Source of the DNA: Alcaligenaceae bacterium
GTDB lineage: Bacteria > Pseudomonadota > Gammaproteobacteria > Burkholderiales > Burkholderiaceae_B
Length of the DNA: 64,000 nt
Direction of reading: 5' to 3'
Assembly: GCA_013416455.1 (NCBI GenBank)
Contig: JACCES010000004.1
Location: 186,001-250,000, forward strand
This document shows positions 18,201 through 28,833 of this stretch, piece after piece. Numbering within the stretch: the first letter of the stretch is position 1; the number at the start of each line of letters is the position of its first letter. The notes under the pieces are model-generated. The model saw only the letters and a list, made by a program, of their open reading frames with translations, ran no database searches and was not told where the DNA came from. The position numbers and the translations under genes are program-made.

Positions 18201-18214
18201 TTGATTAAAATCAT
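18201..18214 (+). promoter_or_regulatory. FNR/ANR-type box
   Basis: TTGATTAAAATCAT matches the FNR consensus TTGAT-N4-ATCAA at nine of ten defined bases. It lies 108 bp before the universal stress gene and 16 bp before the divergent GH15 start. If centred at -41.5 for usp, transcription would start near 18249, and TACCAT at 18236-18241 could be the -10. An 8-bp inverted repeat (CATTCATG 18220-18227, CATGAATG 18239-18246) sits just downstream. Confidence 0.6.
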
Positions 18215-18321
18215 CATGCCATTCATGTTATTTCTTACCATGAATGATTCGACCCGATGGCCATCTGAACTTTTTTCCGCTGGCCGGGTCCGCGGTTTTT
18301 TTTATATCAATAGGGGCACCA

Positions 18322-18747
18322 ATGAAAACGATACTTCTTCCTGTCGATGGGTCCGAAAACTCGAGCCGCGCCGTACAGCGCGCCATCGAGATCGTCAAGG
18401 ATTCCAGCGATGCCAGGTTACTGCTCGTCACGGCCTATCCTCCCATTGTCTCGGGCAATGTCAAGAGCTTCTTCTCCGCCGAAGACATCCAGTCCTTCTA
18501 TCAGGATGAAGGCAACAAGGCCCTGGAACCCGCCAAGGGGATTCTGGACAAGGCCGGCGTCCCCTACGAGGCGAAAGTCCTGGTCGGCCCCGTCGCCCAG
18601 ACCATCGCCGAATACGCCAAGAAGAATCAGGCCGACACCATCATCATGGGGACCCGCGGCCTGGGTACGGTCACCGGCATGGTCCTGGGTTCCATCACGA
18701 CCAAGGTGCTGAGCCTGGTCGATATCCCGGTGCTGCTGGTCAAATAA
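18322..18747 (+). CDS. Universal stress protein, UspA family
   Basis: 141 residues, one Usp domain. It starts MKTILLPVDGSENSSRAV and ends with the ATP-binding signature GTRGLGTVTGMVLGS (G-x2-G-x9-GS), so it belongs to the nucleotide-binding branch. A short AGGGG precedes the ATG; an upstream in-frame ATG at 18244 is not conserved. An FNR-like box in the promoter region suggests induction at low oxygen, as for several proteobacterial usp genes. Confidence 0.93.
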   Translation: MKTILLPVDGSENSSRAVQRAIEIVKDSSDARLLLVTAYPPIVSGNVKSFFSAEDIQSFYQDEGNKALEPAKGILDKAGVPYEAKVLVGPVAQTIAEYAKKNQADTIIMGTRGLGTVTGMVLGSITTKVLSLVDIPVLLVK

Positions 18748-18772
18748 GCGCGGGTCTTCGACCGGGGCCCTT

Positions 18773-20245
18773 TCAGCAAGGGTTGTGCCACGGGCCATGC
18801 TTGCCCAGCAGGGCATCCGCCTGCTCGGGGCCCCAACTGCCCTTCCCATAGGGAATGGCCTTGCCGTGCTCGACCAGCACACCGTCCAGCACCGCCCAGG
18901 CCGCCTCCACGGCGGCCTGGCTTGCGAATAGCGAACGGTCGCCCGCCATCGCATCGCCCAGCAGGCGTTCATAGGGCGAATCGGCATCCGCCGCGGCATT
19001 GAGCAGAAGCAGCTCACGTTGATCTCCCACATATTGTTTCCCGGGGCGTTTCACTCTTGCGGCCAGCGCGACTTCGGCCCGGGGCGACAGGCGCAGCCGT
19101 ATGTAGTTCGGCCGGGCGTCGGCGGGGGCGGAATCCTCGAAAAGCTTCTGCGGCGGCGCTTTGAGCTGGATCAGCACTTCCGCGGCGGTGGACGCCATGA
19201 ACTTGCCCGAGCGCAGGAACCAGGGAACGCCTTCCCAGCGCCAGGAATCGATGAACAAGCGCAAGGCGCAGAAAGTCTCCACGTCGGAGCGCGGGTCGAC
19301 GTGCGCTTCCTTGCGATAGCCCTTGTATTGCCCGCGCACCAGATCATCCGCCGTGACGGGGCGCATTGCCCTGAAGATCTTGCTCTTCTCGGTCTGGACC
19401 GCTTCATAGGCCCGATAGGCCGGCGGCTCCATGGCAAGCAGGCCCACCACCTGGAACAGATGGTTCTGGATGACGTCGCGCAGGCAGCCGGCGCTCTCGT
19501 AGAATGCGCCCCGGCTTTCGACGCCGAAGGATTCGGACAGAGTGATCTGCACGCTGTCCACATAGTTGCGGTTCCAGATCGGCTCCAGGAAAGAGTTGGC
19601 GAACCGGAAATACAGAATGTTCATGATCGCTTCCTTGCCCAGGAAGTGATCGATGCGGTAAATGGACTCTTCGGGAAACACTGAACAAGCGATGCGGTTC
19701 AGATGATGAGCGGATGCGAGATCGCGCCCGAAGGGCTTTTCCAGGATGACCCGGGCCTGGGCATCCAGGCCGGCCGCCGCCAGCCCGGTGATGACGGTCG
19801 CGAACAGCCCGGGCGGGATCGCCAGATAGTGCACCGGCCGCCGCGCGCCACCCAGGGCTTCCTTGAGGCGGCGGAAGACATCCGGGTCGTTGTAGTCGCC
19901 GCTCACGTAGGAAACCCGGTCGGTGAGGACGCGCAGCGCGGCGGGATCCACCGGCTTTCCGGCTTCCTTGATGCTCTTGCGTATGCGGCTGCGCAGCTGC
20001 GCGGGGGTCAGGCGCGAGGATGCCACGCCCACCACCGGGGTATGCAGGGCACCGCGCTGTGCCATGCCGTACAGGGCCGGGAATATCTTCTTGTGGGCGA
20101 GATCCCCGGTCATCCCGAAAAGCACCAGGGCGTCAGCCGATTCACTGCGGCCATCATCGAATCCGGGCAGCGGGAAGCGCTGGGCGCGACTGCTGCGCCG
20201 GCCCGCGCGCGAAAGAGCGGGGCTTGCATCCGGGCTCATGGTCAT
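18773..20245 (-). CDS. zwf: Glucose-6-phosphate 1-dehydrogenase
   Basis: 490 residues. The nucleotide motif [10 protein letters not shown] lies at residues 44-53, EKPFGRD at 169-175, the substrate motif RIDHFLGKE at 197-205, and DVIQNHLFQ contains the general-base His. It oxidises glucose-6-phosphate to 6-phosphogluconolactone and yields NAD(P)H. The start at 20245 overlaps the gnd stop as ATGA, showing translational coupling. It is last in the NfeD-slipin-gnd-zwf run. The residues before the nucleotide motif (about 1-38) are low-complexity and rich in Ser and Arg. Confidence 0.95.
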   Translation of the reverse strand: MTMSPDASPALSRAGRRSSRAQRFPLPGFDDGRSESADALVLFGMTGDLAHKKIFPALYGMAQRGALHTPVVGVASSRLTPAQLRSRIRKSIKEAGKPVDPAALRVLTDRVSYVSGDYNDPDVFRRLKEALGGARRPVHYLAIPPGLFATVITGLAAAGLDAQARVILEKPFGRDLASAHHLNRIACSVFPEESIYRIDHFLGKEAIMNILYFRFANSFLEPIWNRNYVDSVQITLSESFGVESRGAFYESAGCLRDVIQNHLFQVVGLLAMEPPAYRAYEAVQTEKSKIFRAMRPVTADDLVRGQYKGYRKEAHVDPRSDVETFCALRLFIDSWRWEGVPWFLRSGKFMASTAAEVLIQLKAPPQKLFEDSAPADARPNYIRLRLSPRAEVALAARVKRPGKQYVGDQRELLLLNAAADADSPYERLLGDAMAGDRSLFASQAAVEAAWAVLDGVLVEHGKAIPYGKGSWGPEQADALLGKHGPWHNPC

Positions 20246-21237
20246 GGCCTTTTTTTCAGTTCGGGTTGCGGTGGTGCGGAAACCGGGCCGTGGGCCTCGG
20301 TGTGCCCGCCGAACTGTTCGCGCATGGCGGACAGCGTTTTCATGGCGAATTCGGCGCCGTCGCGCGATTCGAAACGGCCGAACAGCGAAGCCGCCAGAAT
20401 GGGAACGGGAACGCCAAGATCCACGGCCGCATTCAGTGCCCAACGCCCTTCCCCCGAATCGGCGACCTTGCCGGCGTAGCGTTGAAGGCCGGGGTCGGCA
20501 TACAGCGCCTGAGAAGTGAGATCCAGCAGCCAGGAGCCGATCACGCTGCCCCGGCGCCAGAGCTCTGCGATTTCGGGCAGATCGAAATCGTAGTGTTCCG
20601 GCCCCGCCTGATGCAGGAGATTAAAACCTTCCGCATAGGCGGCCATGATGCCGTACTCGATGGCATTGTGGACCATCTTCACGAAATGCCCGGCGCCGGC
20701 AGGCCCGCAGTGCATGTAGCCCTGCTCGGCGCTTCCGCCCACGGGGCGGCCCGGTGTCGGCGCCGCGGCGGCCGAGCCCGGCGCCAGCGCCAGCAGCAGC
20801 GGTTCAATGCGACTGAATCCGTCGGCGCTGCCCCCCACCATGAGGCAATAGCCGCGCTCGAGGCCGCGCACGCCGCCGCTGGTGCCCACATCCATGTATT
20901 CGACCCCGGATGCGGCCAGCCCGGCCGCCCGGCGCACATCATCGCGCCACAGGGAATTGCCGCCGTCGACGACGATGTCGGCGGCCCGCAGCAGGGGTGC
21001 GAGCCCGGCCAGCACTTCATCGACGAGGGCGGCCGGCACCATGACCCACAATACCCTGGGCGGCTCCAGCGCGGATACGAGCGCGGCGAGGCTGTCGCAG
21101 GCCGTGGCACCCTGCCGCGCCGCGGCCGCACGCGCAGACGGATCTACATCGTATACCACGCAGCGATGGCCCGCCGCCAGCAGCCGCCGCACCATGTTGC
21201 CGCCCATGCGGCCCAGTCCTATCATGCCCAGCTGCAT
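20242..21237 (-). CDS. gnd: 6-phosphogluconate dehydrogenase, short (YqeC/GntZ-like) form
   Basis: 331 residues, the short form rather than the 470-residue enzyme. [14 protein letters not shown] binds the nucleotide, [11 protein letters not shown] and [21 protein letters not shown] match the family, and [16 protein letters not shown] holds the catalytic Lys. It decarboxylates 6-phosphogluconate to ribulose-5-phosphate; the short form often prefers NAD. The start overlaps the slipin stop by one base and the end overlaps zwf by four, so the pair is tightly coupled. No phosphogluconolactonase is present here. Confidence 0.93.
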   Translation of the reverse strand: MQLGMIGLGRMGGNMVRRLLAAGHRCVVYDVDPSARAAAARQGATACDSLAALVSALEPPRVLWVMVPAALVDEVLAGLAPLLRAADIVVDGGNSLWRDDVRRAAGLAASGVEYMDVGTSGGVRGLERGYCLMVGGSADGFSRIEPLLLALAPGSAAAAPTPGRPVGGSAEQGYMHCGPAGAGHFVKMVHNAIEYGIMAAYAEGFNLLHQAGPEHYDFDLPEIAELWRRGSVIGSWLLDLTSQALYADPGLQRYAGKVADSGEGRWALNAAVDLGVPVPILAASLFGRFESRDGAEFAMKTLSAMREQFGGHTEAHGPVSAPPQPELKKRP

Positions 21238-22001
21238 CAGTCCCCCTTGCCGTTACGCAGGATGCGGTCGATCAGGTCGACCGGAACCGGGAAGACCAGC
21301 GTGGACGACTTGTCGCCCGCCACTTGCGTGAGCGTCTGCAGATAGCGCAGCTGCAGCGCCGCCGGCTGGCCGGAAAGCACTTCGGCGGCGTCCGCCAGCG
21401 CCTGCGCGGCCTGGCGCTCCCCTTCGGCGTGAATCACCTTGGCGCGCCGTTCGCGTTCCGCCTCGGCCTGGCGCGCGATGGCCCGCACCATGCTGTCGTT
21501 CAGATCGATGTGCTTGATCTCGACATTGGTCACTTTCACGCCCCAGCCGTCGGTCTGCGCATCGAGGATGTGCTGAATGTCGATGTTCAGCTTCTCGCGT
21601 TCCGAAAGCATTTCGTCCAGATCGTGCTTGCCCAGGACGGCGCGCAAGGTGGTCTGGGCGAGCTGGCTGGTGGCTTCGAGGTAGCGCTCCACCTGGATGA
21701 TGGCCTTTTCGGGCGCCACGACGCGGAAGTAGATGACGGCGTTCACCTTCACGGATACGTTGTCGCGGGAGATGACGTCCTGGCTGGGTACGTCCATGGT
21801 CACAGTGCGCAGATCGACGCGCACGATCTGCTGCAGCACCGGAATCACGAAGATGAGGCCGGGACCCTTCACGCCCGTGAAGCGCCCCAGCGTGAACACC
21901 ACGCCGCGCTGGTATTCCCTGAGGATGCGTATCGCATTGGCGATGATCACGATCGCGATCACCAGCAACACTGTCAGGCCAATATTGAAATCGTAGAACA
22001 T
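21237..22001 (-). CDS. Slipin (SPFH/stomatin-prohibitin family)
   Basis: 254 residues. An N-terminal membrane segment (about 8-26) is followed by the SPFH domain: [20 protein letters not shown], then [20 protein letters not shown]. An Ala/Glu/Arg-rich coiled coil (about 170-220) follows. Slipins form membrane rings and are commonly paired with NfeD proteases, as here 54 bp upstream. AAGGAGA precedes the ATG. Confidence 0.94.
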   Translation of the reverse strand: MFYDFNIGLTVLLVIAIVIIANAIRILREYQRGVVFTLGRFTGVKGPGLIFVIPVLQQIVRVDLRTVTMDVPSQDVISRDNVSVKVNAVIYFRVVAPEKAIIQVERYLEATSQLAQTTLRAVLGKHDLDEMLSEREKLNIDIQHILDAQTDGWGVKVTNVEIKHIDLNDSMVRAIARQAEAERERRAKVIHAEGERQAAQALADAAEVLSGQPAALQLRYLQTLTQVAGDKSSTLVFPVPVDLIDRILRNGKGD

Positions 22002-22054
22002 GTTTTCTCCTTTGCGGGCTTCTGCGCGAGGAGCTCCGGCTTTCAGGCCCGCGC

Positions 22055-23455
22055 TCAGGAAGACAGGGGCGGCCTGTCGCCGTCTTGAATCGGCGTGATC
22101 CGGTCGACGCGCAGTTTCAGGCCGTCGATACCCGTGACGCTGACTTGATCGCCCACCCGCAGCGGTTCACCGCAGGCCACTCTCCAGTTCTCGCCGCGAA
22201 TTTCTGCATATATCATGCCGCCTTCCATGCCCACCACCGTGCCCTGCTCCCCCAGCATGGCTTCATGCCCGCTGACGGTGGCAGCCTTGCGGCTGCGCAG
22301 CGCCAGCGTACCGGTGCCGATGATGATGGCGGCGCTGGCCAGGCCCATGGAGATCAGGAAGGGCATGGACAGTTCGTAGTACTTGGGAACATCGGGCCCG
22401 GTCATAAACAGCCCGCCCAGGACGAAGGCCAGCAGCCCGCCTATGCCCAGCGCGCCGAACGAAGGAAGGAAGAGCTCGCCTATCATCAGGAGCATGCCGA
22501 AGCTCAACAGGGCCACGCCGGCCCAGTTCACCGGCAGCATATGCAGCCCGTAGAGGCCCAGCAGCAGGCAGATCAGGCCCGCCACGCCCGGCAGCGCCGC
22601 GCCGGGGCTCATCATTTCGAAGAACAGCCCGTAGATGCCCAGCATCATGAGAATGACGGCGATCTGGGGATTGGCCAGCAGCGAGAGTATATTCATGCGC
22701 CAGTCGGGAGCGACGCGCTCGACCTGCGCGCCCTTGGTCGACAGCGTGACGGTCTCGCCGCTGTCCAGTTTCACTTCATGGCCGTCCATTTGCTGCAACA
22801 GCGCTTCCAGGGTGGGCGCGACATACTCGATGACACCCCCCTGCAGCGCTTCGTGCGCGGACATGGAACGGGCGTCGCGGACGGCCGCTTCCGCGAAATC
22901 CGCGTTGCGGTCCCTCAACTGTGCGAGACTGCGCAGATAGGCGGCGGCATCATTGGTGGCCTTGGAGGCGAGCGTATCCCGCTTTGATCTGGCGGCCCGG
23001 CCCTCGGCCCCTTCCTTGGCGCCGTCGGCCTGCTCATCGCCTTCGGGCCCGCCGCCGATGGCCACGGGCGACGCCGCGCCGAGGTTGCTCGCCGGTGTCA
23101 TGGCGGCGACATGGCTGGCATAGAGGATGAAGGTGCCCGCGCTGGCGGCGCGCGCGCCGCCGGGCGCGACGTATACCGCGATCGGCACGCGGGCGGACAG
23201 CATGCGCTGGATGATGGCGCGCATGGATGCATCCAGCCCGCCGGGTGTGTCGAGTTCGATGACCAGCAGCCGCGCGCCGGCGGCCTCGGCGTTGCCGATG
23301 CCCTGAATGATGAAATCGGATGTGGCGGGGCTGATGGTGCCCCGCACTTCGAGCACGACAACGGCGTCGGAGACTTGCGCCCGGGGCTGGCCGAAGATCA
23401 GCAGCCCGCATGCCAGCACAAGCCAGGAAAGCCAGATCGTTGTTGACTTGCCCAT
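22055..23455 (-). CDS. NfeD-family membrane serine protease (ClpP-like)
   Basis: 466 residues. A signal peptide leads into a ClpP-like protease domain: [17 protein letters not shown], then [16 protein letters not shown] with the nucleophile Ser, and a conserved Lys in the [14 protein letters not shown] helix. Four to five membrane segments (about 265-390) and a C-terminal NfeD OB-fold (from about 400) follow. It is the long NfeD form that cleaves stomatin C-termini. GGAGG precedes the ATG. It is first in the NfeD-slipin-gnd-zwf run; its linkage to carbon metabolism is recurrent in stress islands but unexplained. Confidence 0.92.
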   Translation of the reverse strand: MGKSTTIWLSWLVLACGLLIFGQPRAQVSDAVVVLEVRGTISPATSDFIIQGIGNAEAAGARLLVIELDTPGGLDASMRAIIQRMLSARVPIAVYVAPGGARAASAGTFILYASHVAAMTPASNLGAASPVAIGGGPEGDEQADGAKEGAEGRAARSKRDTLASKATNDAAAYLRSLAQLRDRNADFAEAAVRDARSMSAHEALQGGVIEYVAPTLEALLQQMDGHEVKLDSGETVTLSTKGAQVERVAPDWRMNILSLLANPQIAVILMMLGIYGLFFEMMSPGAALPGVAGLICLLLGLYGLHMLPVNWAGVALLSFGMLLMIGELFLPSFGALGIGGLLAFVLGGLFMTGPDVPKYYELSMPFLISMGLASAAIIIGTGTLALRSRKAATVSGHEAMLGEQGTVVGMEGGMIYAEIRGENWRVACGEPLRVGDQVSVTGIDGLKLRVDRITPIQDGDRPPLSS

Positions 23456-23553
23456 GTCGGCCTCCAGTATCGGCGCACCGCTCTAAGGATGCTCTGAACC
23501 ATTCACCACGGCGCATGCATCCCTAAGGAGCGTCGCATGGCTCTTCATTCAGA

Positions 23554-23910
23554 TCAGTATAGTCGCTTGATCGCGTCTGCCAAGATCAGGGAGTGATTGT
23601 GTTCCGCATCGCGCGCGCCGTACAGCAGGGTGATGTTGCGCCTGCCGGCCGCCTTGATGATTTCCCGCAGGCGTTCCTGCGTTTCTGGCTTTTCGAGTTC
23701 CTGCCGGTATTTCTTCCCGAATTCGTCCCAGCGGGCGGGCATGTGGCCGAACCATTTGCGCAGCCCGGGCGTGGGGGCGATCTCTTTTTCCCACAGATCA
23801 TATTCCAGCTGATCCTTGCGCATGCCTCGCGGCCAGAGCCGGTCCACAAACACCCGGAAGCCTTCCGCTGACCTTGGCGGGTCGTATACCCGCCTGATGC
23901 CGACGTTCAT
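23554..23910 (-). CDS. DUF488 family protein
   Basis: 118 residues. It starts MNVGIRRVYDPPRSAEGFRV and carries VDRLWPRGMRK, then LRKWFGHMPARWDEF and a C-terminal LLYGARDAEHNHSLIL, all typical of DUF488. The function of the family is not established; conserved Arg, Trp and His residues look catalytic. AAGGAGA precedes the ATG at 23910. It is upstream of NfeD, with 98 bp between them. Confidence 0.9.
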   Translation of the reverse strand: MNVGIRRVYDPPRSAEGFRVFVDRLWPRGMRKDQLEYDLWEKEIAPTPGLRKWFGHMPARWDEFGKKYRQELEKPETQERLREIIKAAGRRNITLLYGARDAEHNHSLILADAIKRLY

Positions 23911-24038
23911 GTCGCTCTCCTTGGCCGTCCCGGCCCTGACGCGCCGGAATGCTCTACGGTGGCGCGGCCCATGGCGCCGCCGGTCGCGGGATGACACCCC
24001 CGCTCAGGGAATGAGCGGAATGCTCATCGACGCCGCGC

Positions 24039-25436
24039 TCAGGAAGGCTGTGTCATGTCCATGGGAACGATCCATTGCCCATACTGCTCGGCCGTGACGT
24101 AGCCCAGTTCCAGTGCGGCTTCCCGCAGCGTGGTGCCTTCCTTCTGGGCCTTCTTGGCGATGGCCGCCGCCTTGTCGTAGCCGATGTGGCGGTTCAGGGC
24201 GGTGACCAGCATCAGGTTCTTTTCCAGGTTCTCGGAAATGCGGGCCAGATTCGGTTCGATGCCGACCGCGCAGTGCTCGTCGAACGCCAGGCAGGCGTCT
24301 CCCAGAAGTTCGATGCTTTCCAGCACATTGTGTACCATGACCGGCTTGTAGACATTCAGCTGGAAGTTGCCCTGCGTGCCGGCGAACGCCACGGCCGCAT
24401 CATTGCCGAAAACCTGGGCGCAGACCATGGTCATGGCTTCGCACTGCGTGGGGTTGACCTTGCCCGGCATGATGGAAGAGCCAGGCTCGTTGTCCGGGAT
24501 GATGAGTTCGCCGATGCCGCAGCGCGGGCCGCTGGCCAGCCAGCGCACGTCGTTCGCCATTTTCATCAGGGCGCCCGAAAGCGTGCGCAGGGCGGCCGAC
24601 AGATTGACCAGGGCATCGTGCGCCGAGAGCGCGAAGAACTTGTTGTCGGCGGCCCGGAACGGCAGGCCGGTGATTTCCGCGATGTGGCGGGCGGCCAGAT
24701 CCCCAAATTCGGGGTGGGCGTTCAGGCCCGTGCCCACGGCCGTCCCGCCGATGGCCAGATCATGGATGCCCGGCAGGGCCGCGTCGATGGCTTCCAGGCC
24801 GAAATCGATCTGCGCGACCCAGCCGCCGATTTCCTGGCCCAGCGTGACGGGCGTGGCGTCCTGCAGGTGGGTGCGGCCGGTCTTGACGATGTTCTGGTAT
24901 TCCGTGGCCTTCCGGGCCAGCGTGTCGCGCAGCCGCTTGACGGCGGGCAGCAGATGCTGGTGCAGTTCGCGGCTGACGGCGATGTGCATGGCCGTGGGAA
25001 AGGTATCGTTCGAGGACTGCCCCCGGTTGACGTGATCGTTCGGGTGCACCGGTGTCTTGCTGCCGCGCTGCCCGCCCGCCATTTCGATGGCCCGATTGGA
25101 AATGACCTCGTTCGCATTCATGTTGGATTGCGTGCCCGAGCCCGTCTGGAACACCACCAGCGGAAATTCGTCGTTGAGCCTGCCCTCGATGACTTCATCG
25201 GCTGCGCGCGCGATGAGCTGCGCCACGTCGGCGGGAAGCTGGCCCAGTTCGCCGTTGGCCAGGGCGGCGGCCTTCTTCAGGATGCCCAGCGACGTGACGA
25301 TGGGCGCACGCCAGCGGAAGCGGTCCACCCCGATCGGGAAGTTGTGGATGGAGCGCTGCGTCTGGGCGCCCCAGTATCGTTCCGCCGGAACGGCGACTTC
25401 GCCCATGGAATCGGTTTCGATGCGCATATCAGCCAT
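24039..25436 (-). CDS. fumC: Class II fumarate hydratase
   Basis: 465 residues, homotetrameric fumarase/aspartase superfamily. The signature [16 protein letters not shown] is intact, and [20 protein letters not shown] holds the substrate-binding His region. It hydrates fumarate to malate without an Fe-S cluster and so works under oxidative or iron-limiting stress, which fits the nearby catalase. AAGGAAA precedes the ATG at 25436; the upstream in-frame extension overlaps the epd-like gene. It lies 37 bp after that gene on the same strand. Confidence 0.96.
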   Translation of the reverse strand: MADMRIETDSMGEVAVPAERYWGAQTQRSIHNFPIGVDRFRWRAPIVTSLGILKKAAALANGELGQLPADVAQLIARAADEVIEGRLNDEFPLVVFQTGSGTQSNMNANEVISNRAIEMAGGQRGSKTPVHPNDHVNRGQSSNDTFPTAMHIAVSRELHQHLLPAVKRLRDTLARKATEYQNIVKTGRTHLQDATPVTLGQEIGGWVAQIDFGLEAIDAALPGIHDLAIGGTAVGTGLNAHPEFGDLAARHIAEITGLPFRAADNKFFALSAHDALVNLSAALRTLSGALMKMANDVRWLASGPRCGIGELIIPDNEPGSSIMPGKVNPTQCEAMTMVCAQVFGNDAAVAFAGTQGNFQLNVYKPVMVHNVLESIELLGDACLAFDEHCAVGIEPNLARISENLEKNLMLVTALNRHIGYDKAAAIAKKAQKEGTTLREAALELGYVTAEQYGQWIVPMDMTQPS

Positions 25437-25473
25437 GCTGTTTCCTTTTCTTGATAATGAAGCCGGGACGCGG

Positions 25474-26529
25474 TCAGGCCATGGTTGCCGGCGCGGCCGG
25501 ATGGAATTTCCCCGCCCACGCGCAGGCGGCATCCAACATGCGGTTGGCGAAACCCCACTCATTGTCGAACCACAGGAAGATGTTGGCAAAGCCATCGCCG
25601 TTGGTTTTCGTCTGGCTTCCGTCGATGATCACGGAATTCGGATTGTGATTGAAGTCCACGGAGGCATGAGGGTGGTTTGAATAGGCGACCAGCCCCGGCG
25701 AGCGCCGGCTCAGTTCCATGAGCGCGGCATTCAGGGAGGATGTACAGACGTCCTGGCCGAGCTTGAGCATGAGGTCGATGGCCGAGACGTTGAGTATGGG
25801 AACCCGGATGGCCTTGGCCTGAACCTTGCCGCGCAGCTGCGGCAGCAGGCGCTCCACGCCCTGCGCCAGCCCGGTGGATACCGGGACGATGGACTGCATG
25901 GCGGAGCGGGTGCGGCGCAGGTCTTTGTGGTGATAGCCGTCGATGAGAGGCTGGTCGTTCATCACGGAATGCAGGGTGGTCAGGAACGCGTGCTCGATGC
26001 CGTAGCGCTCGTCCAGGGCGGCCAGCACCGGTATGCTCGCGTTGGTCGTGCACGACGCATTGGACACCACGGCCGCATCCACCGGTATATCGCCCTGGTT
26101 GATGCCGTAGACCACGGTGTAGTCGATGTCGTCCGCGCTTTCCCCGGGATGCGAAACCAGCAGGCGGGGGCATCCCGCCCGAAGAAAACGCTGGAATTCA
26201 TTTCTGTTCCCGTACCGGCCCGAGCATTCGAACAGCAGATCGATTTCCATCGAGGCCCAGTCGACGTCTTCCGGTTCGGTTGCGTGGGTGATGTGGATGT
26301 CCTGGCCGTTCACGCGCAGGCTGTCCCCGCCCTGCTCCACCGTGCCCGGGAAGACGCCATGGGTGGAGTCGAACTGGGAAAGATAGGCCATCGTGGCCAG
26401 ATCGGACGGTTCGTTGATGGCAACGACCTCGAAGCTGTCGCGCAGCGGGGATTCGTGAATGGCGCGCAGCACGCAACGGCCGATGCGCCCATAGCCGTTG
26501 ATGGCGATGCGAAGGGGGGGTGTGGTCAT
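25474..26529 (-). CDS. epd: Erythrose-4-phosphate dehydrogenase-like GAPDH-family enzyme
   Basis: 351 residues. The nucleotide fold opens [11 protein letters not shown], catalytic Cys160 sits in NASCTTN, and His187 in TLHSVMNDQ. The stretch [19 protein letters not shown] resembles Epd (erythrose-4-phosphate dehydrogenase) more than glycolytic GAPDH. Epd makes 4-phosphoerythronate for pyridoxal phosphate synthesis; an alternative GAPDH role cannot be excluded. It is followed by fumC. Confidence 0.8.
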   Translation of the reverse strand: MTTPPLRIAINGYGRIGRCVLRAIHESPLRDSFEVVAINEPSDLATMAYLSQFDSTHGVFPGTVEQGGDSLRVNGQDIHITHATEPEDVDWASMEIDLLFECSGRYGNRNEFQRFLRAGCPRLLVSHPGESADDIDYTVVYGINQGDIPVDAAVVSNASCTTNASIPVLAALDERYGIEHAFLTTLHSVMNDQPLIDGYHHKDLRRTRSAMQSIVPVSTGLAQGVERLLPQLRGKVQAKAIRVPILNVSAIDLMLKLGQDVCTSSLNAALMELSRRSPGLVAYSNHPHASVDFNHNPNSVIIDGSQTKTNGDGFANIFLWFDNEWGFANRMLDAACAWAGKFHPAAPATMA

Positions 26530-26580
26530 GTTTCTGCCAGAGGGTAGGACTCGATCAGTAGCAGATACATGATAACGCCA

Positions 26581-27132
26581 TCAGTATTGGTAGCTGTAAT
26601 TGAGCTGCAGAATGTTGAGCCCCGGATTGGGCCGCTTGATGCCGGCGTTCGAGAAGTGCGAATACCGCAGGCTCAGCCGGCTGTGTGGCGACACATGCAT
26701 GCCGACGCCGATGTGATCGCCGAACTGGAAGGCCGAACTGAGGTTCTTGCCGGCGAAGTCGGTGTGGGAAAACACCGTGAGGCCTATGCCCGCTTCGACA
26801 TAGTAGCGATCGGCCCAGGTCCAGCGCAGCAACGGTACGGCGCTGAGCTGCCATGTGCTGCCGGGGTCGCGCGAACCGGAGGCGCGCCAGTATGCCGCGC
26901 CCAGTTCGCCGACCAGGTCGAGCCGGCCGCCATTGCCTTCGAAGCGGTGAACCCACAGCGAGGGCGATTCCCAGGCCAGTTCGGCGCGCTGATAGTGTTC
27001 ACCGATACCGAGCCGCAGGCCGACGCCGGGCGATTGGTAGAGTTCCTGGGCGGCGAGCGGCGTGGACGCCAGCACCGACAACACGGCCAGACATGCCGCT
27101 GAACGTGCTTGAAAACGGATTCGACGATTCAT
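26581..27132 (-). CDS. pagL: Lipid A 3-O-deacylase PagL
   Basis: 183 residues. A signal peptide ends near LAAQE (residue 30). The mature part is an eight-strand outer-membrane beta-barrel with alternating aromatic strands and a C-terminal aromatic residue (NYSYQY). The active-site segment RYSHFSNAGIKRPNPG gives His159 and Ser161. PagL removes the 3-O acyl chain of lipid A and occurs in Bordetella. By ungapped comparison, Asn173 stands where the P. aeruginosa enzyme has its catalytic Glu. Confidence 0.88.
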   Translation of the reverse strand: MNRRIRFQARSAACLAVLSVLASTPLAAQELYQSPGVGLRLGIGEHYQRAELAWESPSLWVHRFEGNGGRLDLVGELGAAYWRASGSRDPGSTWQLSAVPLLRWTWADRYYVEAGIGLTVFSHTDFAGKNLSSAFQFGDHIGVGMHVSPHSRLSLRYSHFSNAGIKRPNPGLNILQLNYSYQY

Positions 27133-27288
27133 TATTTACACTTGTTCTTGGATTGCCAGATCGATTTCCGGGCTGGGCGGGCCCGGAATCCCCAGGAATC
27201 GCCGGCCCTGCAATAACGGCAGGGGAGCCACGTTGCGGCCGGAACGCTGCGATATATTACTCCTTCCCGGGAAGCCCTTCTTCATTCT

Positions 27289-28833
27289 TCAGCCCGCTTC
27301 CCATCCTCCTCCCAGGGAACGGTACAGCTGCACCAGGTTCAACTGCTGCTGCAGGCGTGTCGCCAGCAGGTTCCGGCGCGCATTGAAGAGCGTGCGCTGC
27401 GCGTCCAGCACCTGCAGGAAGCTGTCCACACCGGTCTCATAGCGATGCACGGACAACGTATGGCTGCGTTCCGCTTCCTCGACGAGATCCTCTTGCGCCC
27501 GCAGCTGGGCGACGTAGCGGTCGCGGGCCACGAGCGCATCCGCCACTTCGCGAAAACCGTTCTGGATGGCGCGTTCATAGTGATTGATGCGGATGTCGCG
27601 CCGCACCTGGGCCAGATCGAGGTTCGCCCGCCGGTTGCCGAAGTCGAAGATGGGCAGATCCAGACGAGGCAGAAAGGACCATGCGCCCGTGCCGCCGCCG
27701 AACAGATCCGACAGGCCGGCGCTGGCCGTTCCGGCCGAGCCGGTCAGCACGATGCGCGGGAAGAAGGCGGCGCGGGCCGCGCCGACGCTGCCGTTGGCGG
27801 CGCGGATCTCGTGTTCGGCGGTGGCCACGTCGGGGCGGTTCAGCAGGACGCCGCTGTCCACATTCGAGGGTATGCCGCCCAGCCGGACCACCGATCCGGA
27901 ATCGCCGGGCGCGGCGGCGAGCGTCAGCAACTCAGTACTGCCGGTGAGCAGCTGCAAAGCGTTGAGATCCTGTCTTGCCAGACGATCGAACTCGGCGGTA
28001 CTGCTGCGCGCGTCGTGCAAAGCGCCTTTCGCCTGGCTCAGATCCAGCTGCGTGGCAACACCGACCTGATACTGGCGTTCGACCAGATCGACCGTCCGTT
28101 CGCGCGTTGCCTGAGTCTGACGAGCCAGTTCCAGCAGTTGGCTGTCGGTCACCCAGCCCAGGTAGGCGCCGGCGATTTCGCCCACCAGACTGATGTGGGC
28201 ACTGCGTTGTGCGGCTTCCGTGGCCAGGTAGCGCTCCTGTGCCTCGGTGCTCATGCCGCGCAGGCGTCCGAAGAAATCGACTTCGTACGAAGCCATGGCG
28301 CCCGCAGCGTACTGGCCGAGGGTCATGGCCTGGCCGGTGGCCGAAAGATCGGCCGGTGTGCGCTGGCGCCCTCCTTCGCCGTAGAGGCCCAAGGACGGCA
28401 ACAGGGCGGAACGCTGTATGCGGTACTGAGCGCGGGCAGCCTCGACATTGAGGCTGGCTTCGCGCAGGTCGCGGTTGTGCTCCAGGCCAGTTTCGATCAG
28501 TACTTGCAGCTGGGGATCGATGAACACCTGCTTCCATCCAGGCAGGGTGGCATCCGGGGGCGCATTGCCGGGAACGGCCCGCTCCCCGGCCGCGCTTATG
28601 ATGTGCGGCACCGGCGCGGCCGGACGCTGGTATTCAGGGGTGAAGGAACAGCCCGCCAGAGCGGCCGCCAGCAGGCCGATCGTCAACAGAGGGCGCAGCC
28701 GCAATCCGCCGGGCCGGCCCGTATGCCAGGACCTTCTCGCCTCGCAACCCGCACAACCCGCGCTGCCCGGGATGCCGCCTGCGCCGGTCGGGATGATGCC
28801 CTTGCCGGCGTTCTTGTTCGTTATCGTATTCAT
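27289..28833 (-). CDS. RND efflux outer-membrane lipoprotein (OprM/NodT family)
   Basis: 514 residues. A lipobox LAGC gives Cys62; two outer membrane efflux repeats (about 110-300 and 310-500) form the trimeric TolC-like channel. The signal sequence is unusually deep, with about 45 residues before it, so a start nearer [10 protein letters not shown] is possible. The ATG used overlaps the pump stop as ATGA, which supports it. It is third gene of the adaptor-pump-channel operon. Confidence 0.92.
   Translation of the reverse strand: MNTITNKNAGKGIIPTGAGGIPGSAGCAGCEARRSWHTGRPGGLRLRPLLTIGLLAAALAGCSFTPEYQRPAAPVPHIISAAGERAVPGNAPPDATLPGWKQVFIDPQLQVLIETGLEHNRDLREASLNVEAARAQYRIQRSALLPSLGLYGEGGRQRTPADLSATGQAMTLGQYAAGAMASYEVDFFGRLRGMSTEAQERYLATEAAQRSAHISLVGEIAGAYLGWVTDSQLLELARQTQATRERTVDLVERQYQVGVATQLDLSQAKGALHDARSSTAEFDRLARQDLNALQLLTGSTELLTLAAAPGDSGSVVRLGGIPSNVDSGVLLNRPDVATAEHEIRAANGSVGAARAAFFPRIVLTGSAGTASAGLSDLFGGGTGAWSFLPRLDLPIFDFGNRRANLDLAQVRRDIRINHYERAIQNGFREVADALVARDRYVAQLRAQEDLVEEAERSHTLSVHRYETGVDSFLQVLDAQRTLFNARRNLLATRLQQQLNLVQLYRSLGGGWEAG

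Noticed and set aside
16785-18509. 574-codon plus-strand frame opposite the GH15 gene
   Set aside because: It is antisense to a clearly conserved enzyme, has His- and Gly-rich composition typical of G+C-rich shadows, and shows no family motifs.
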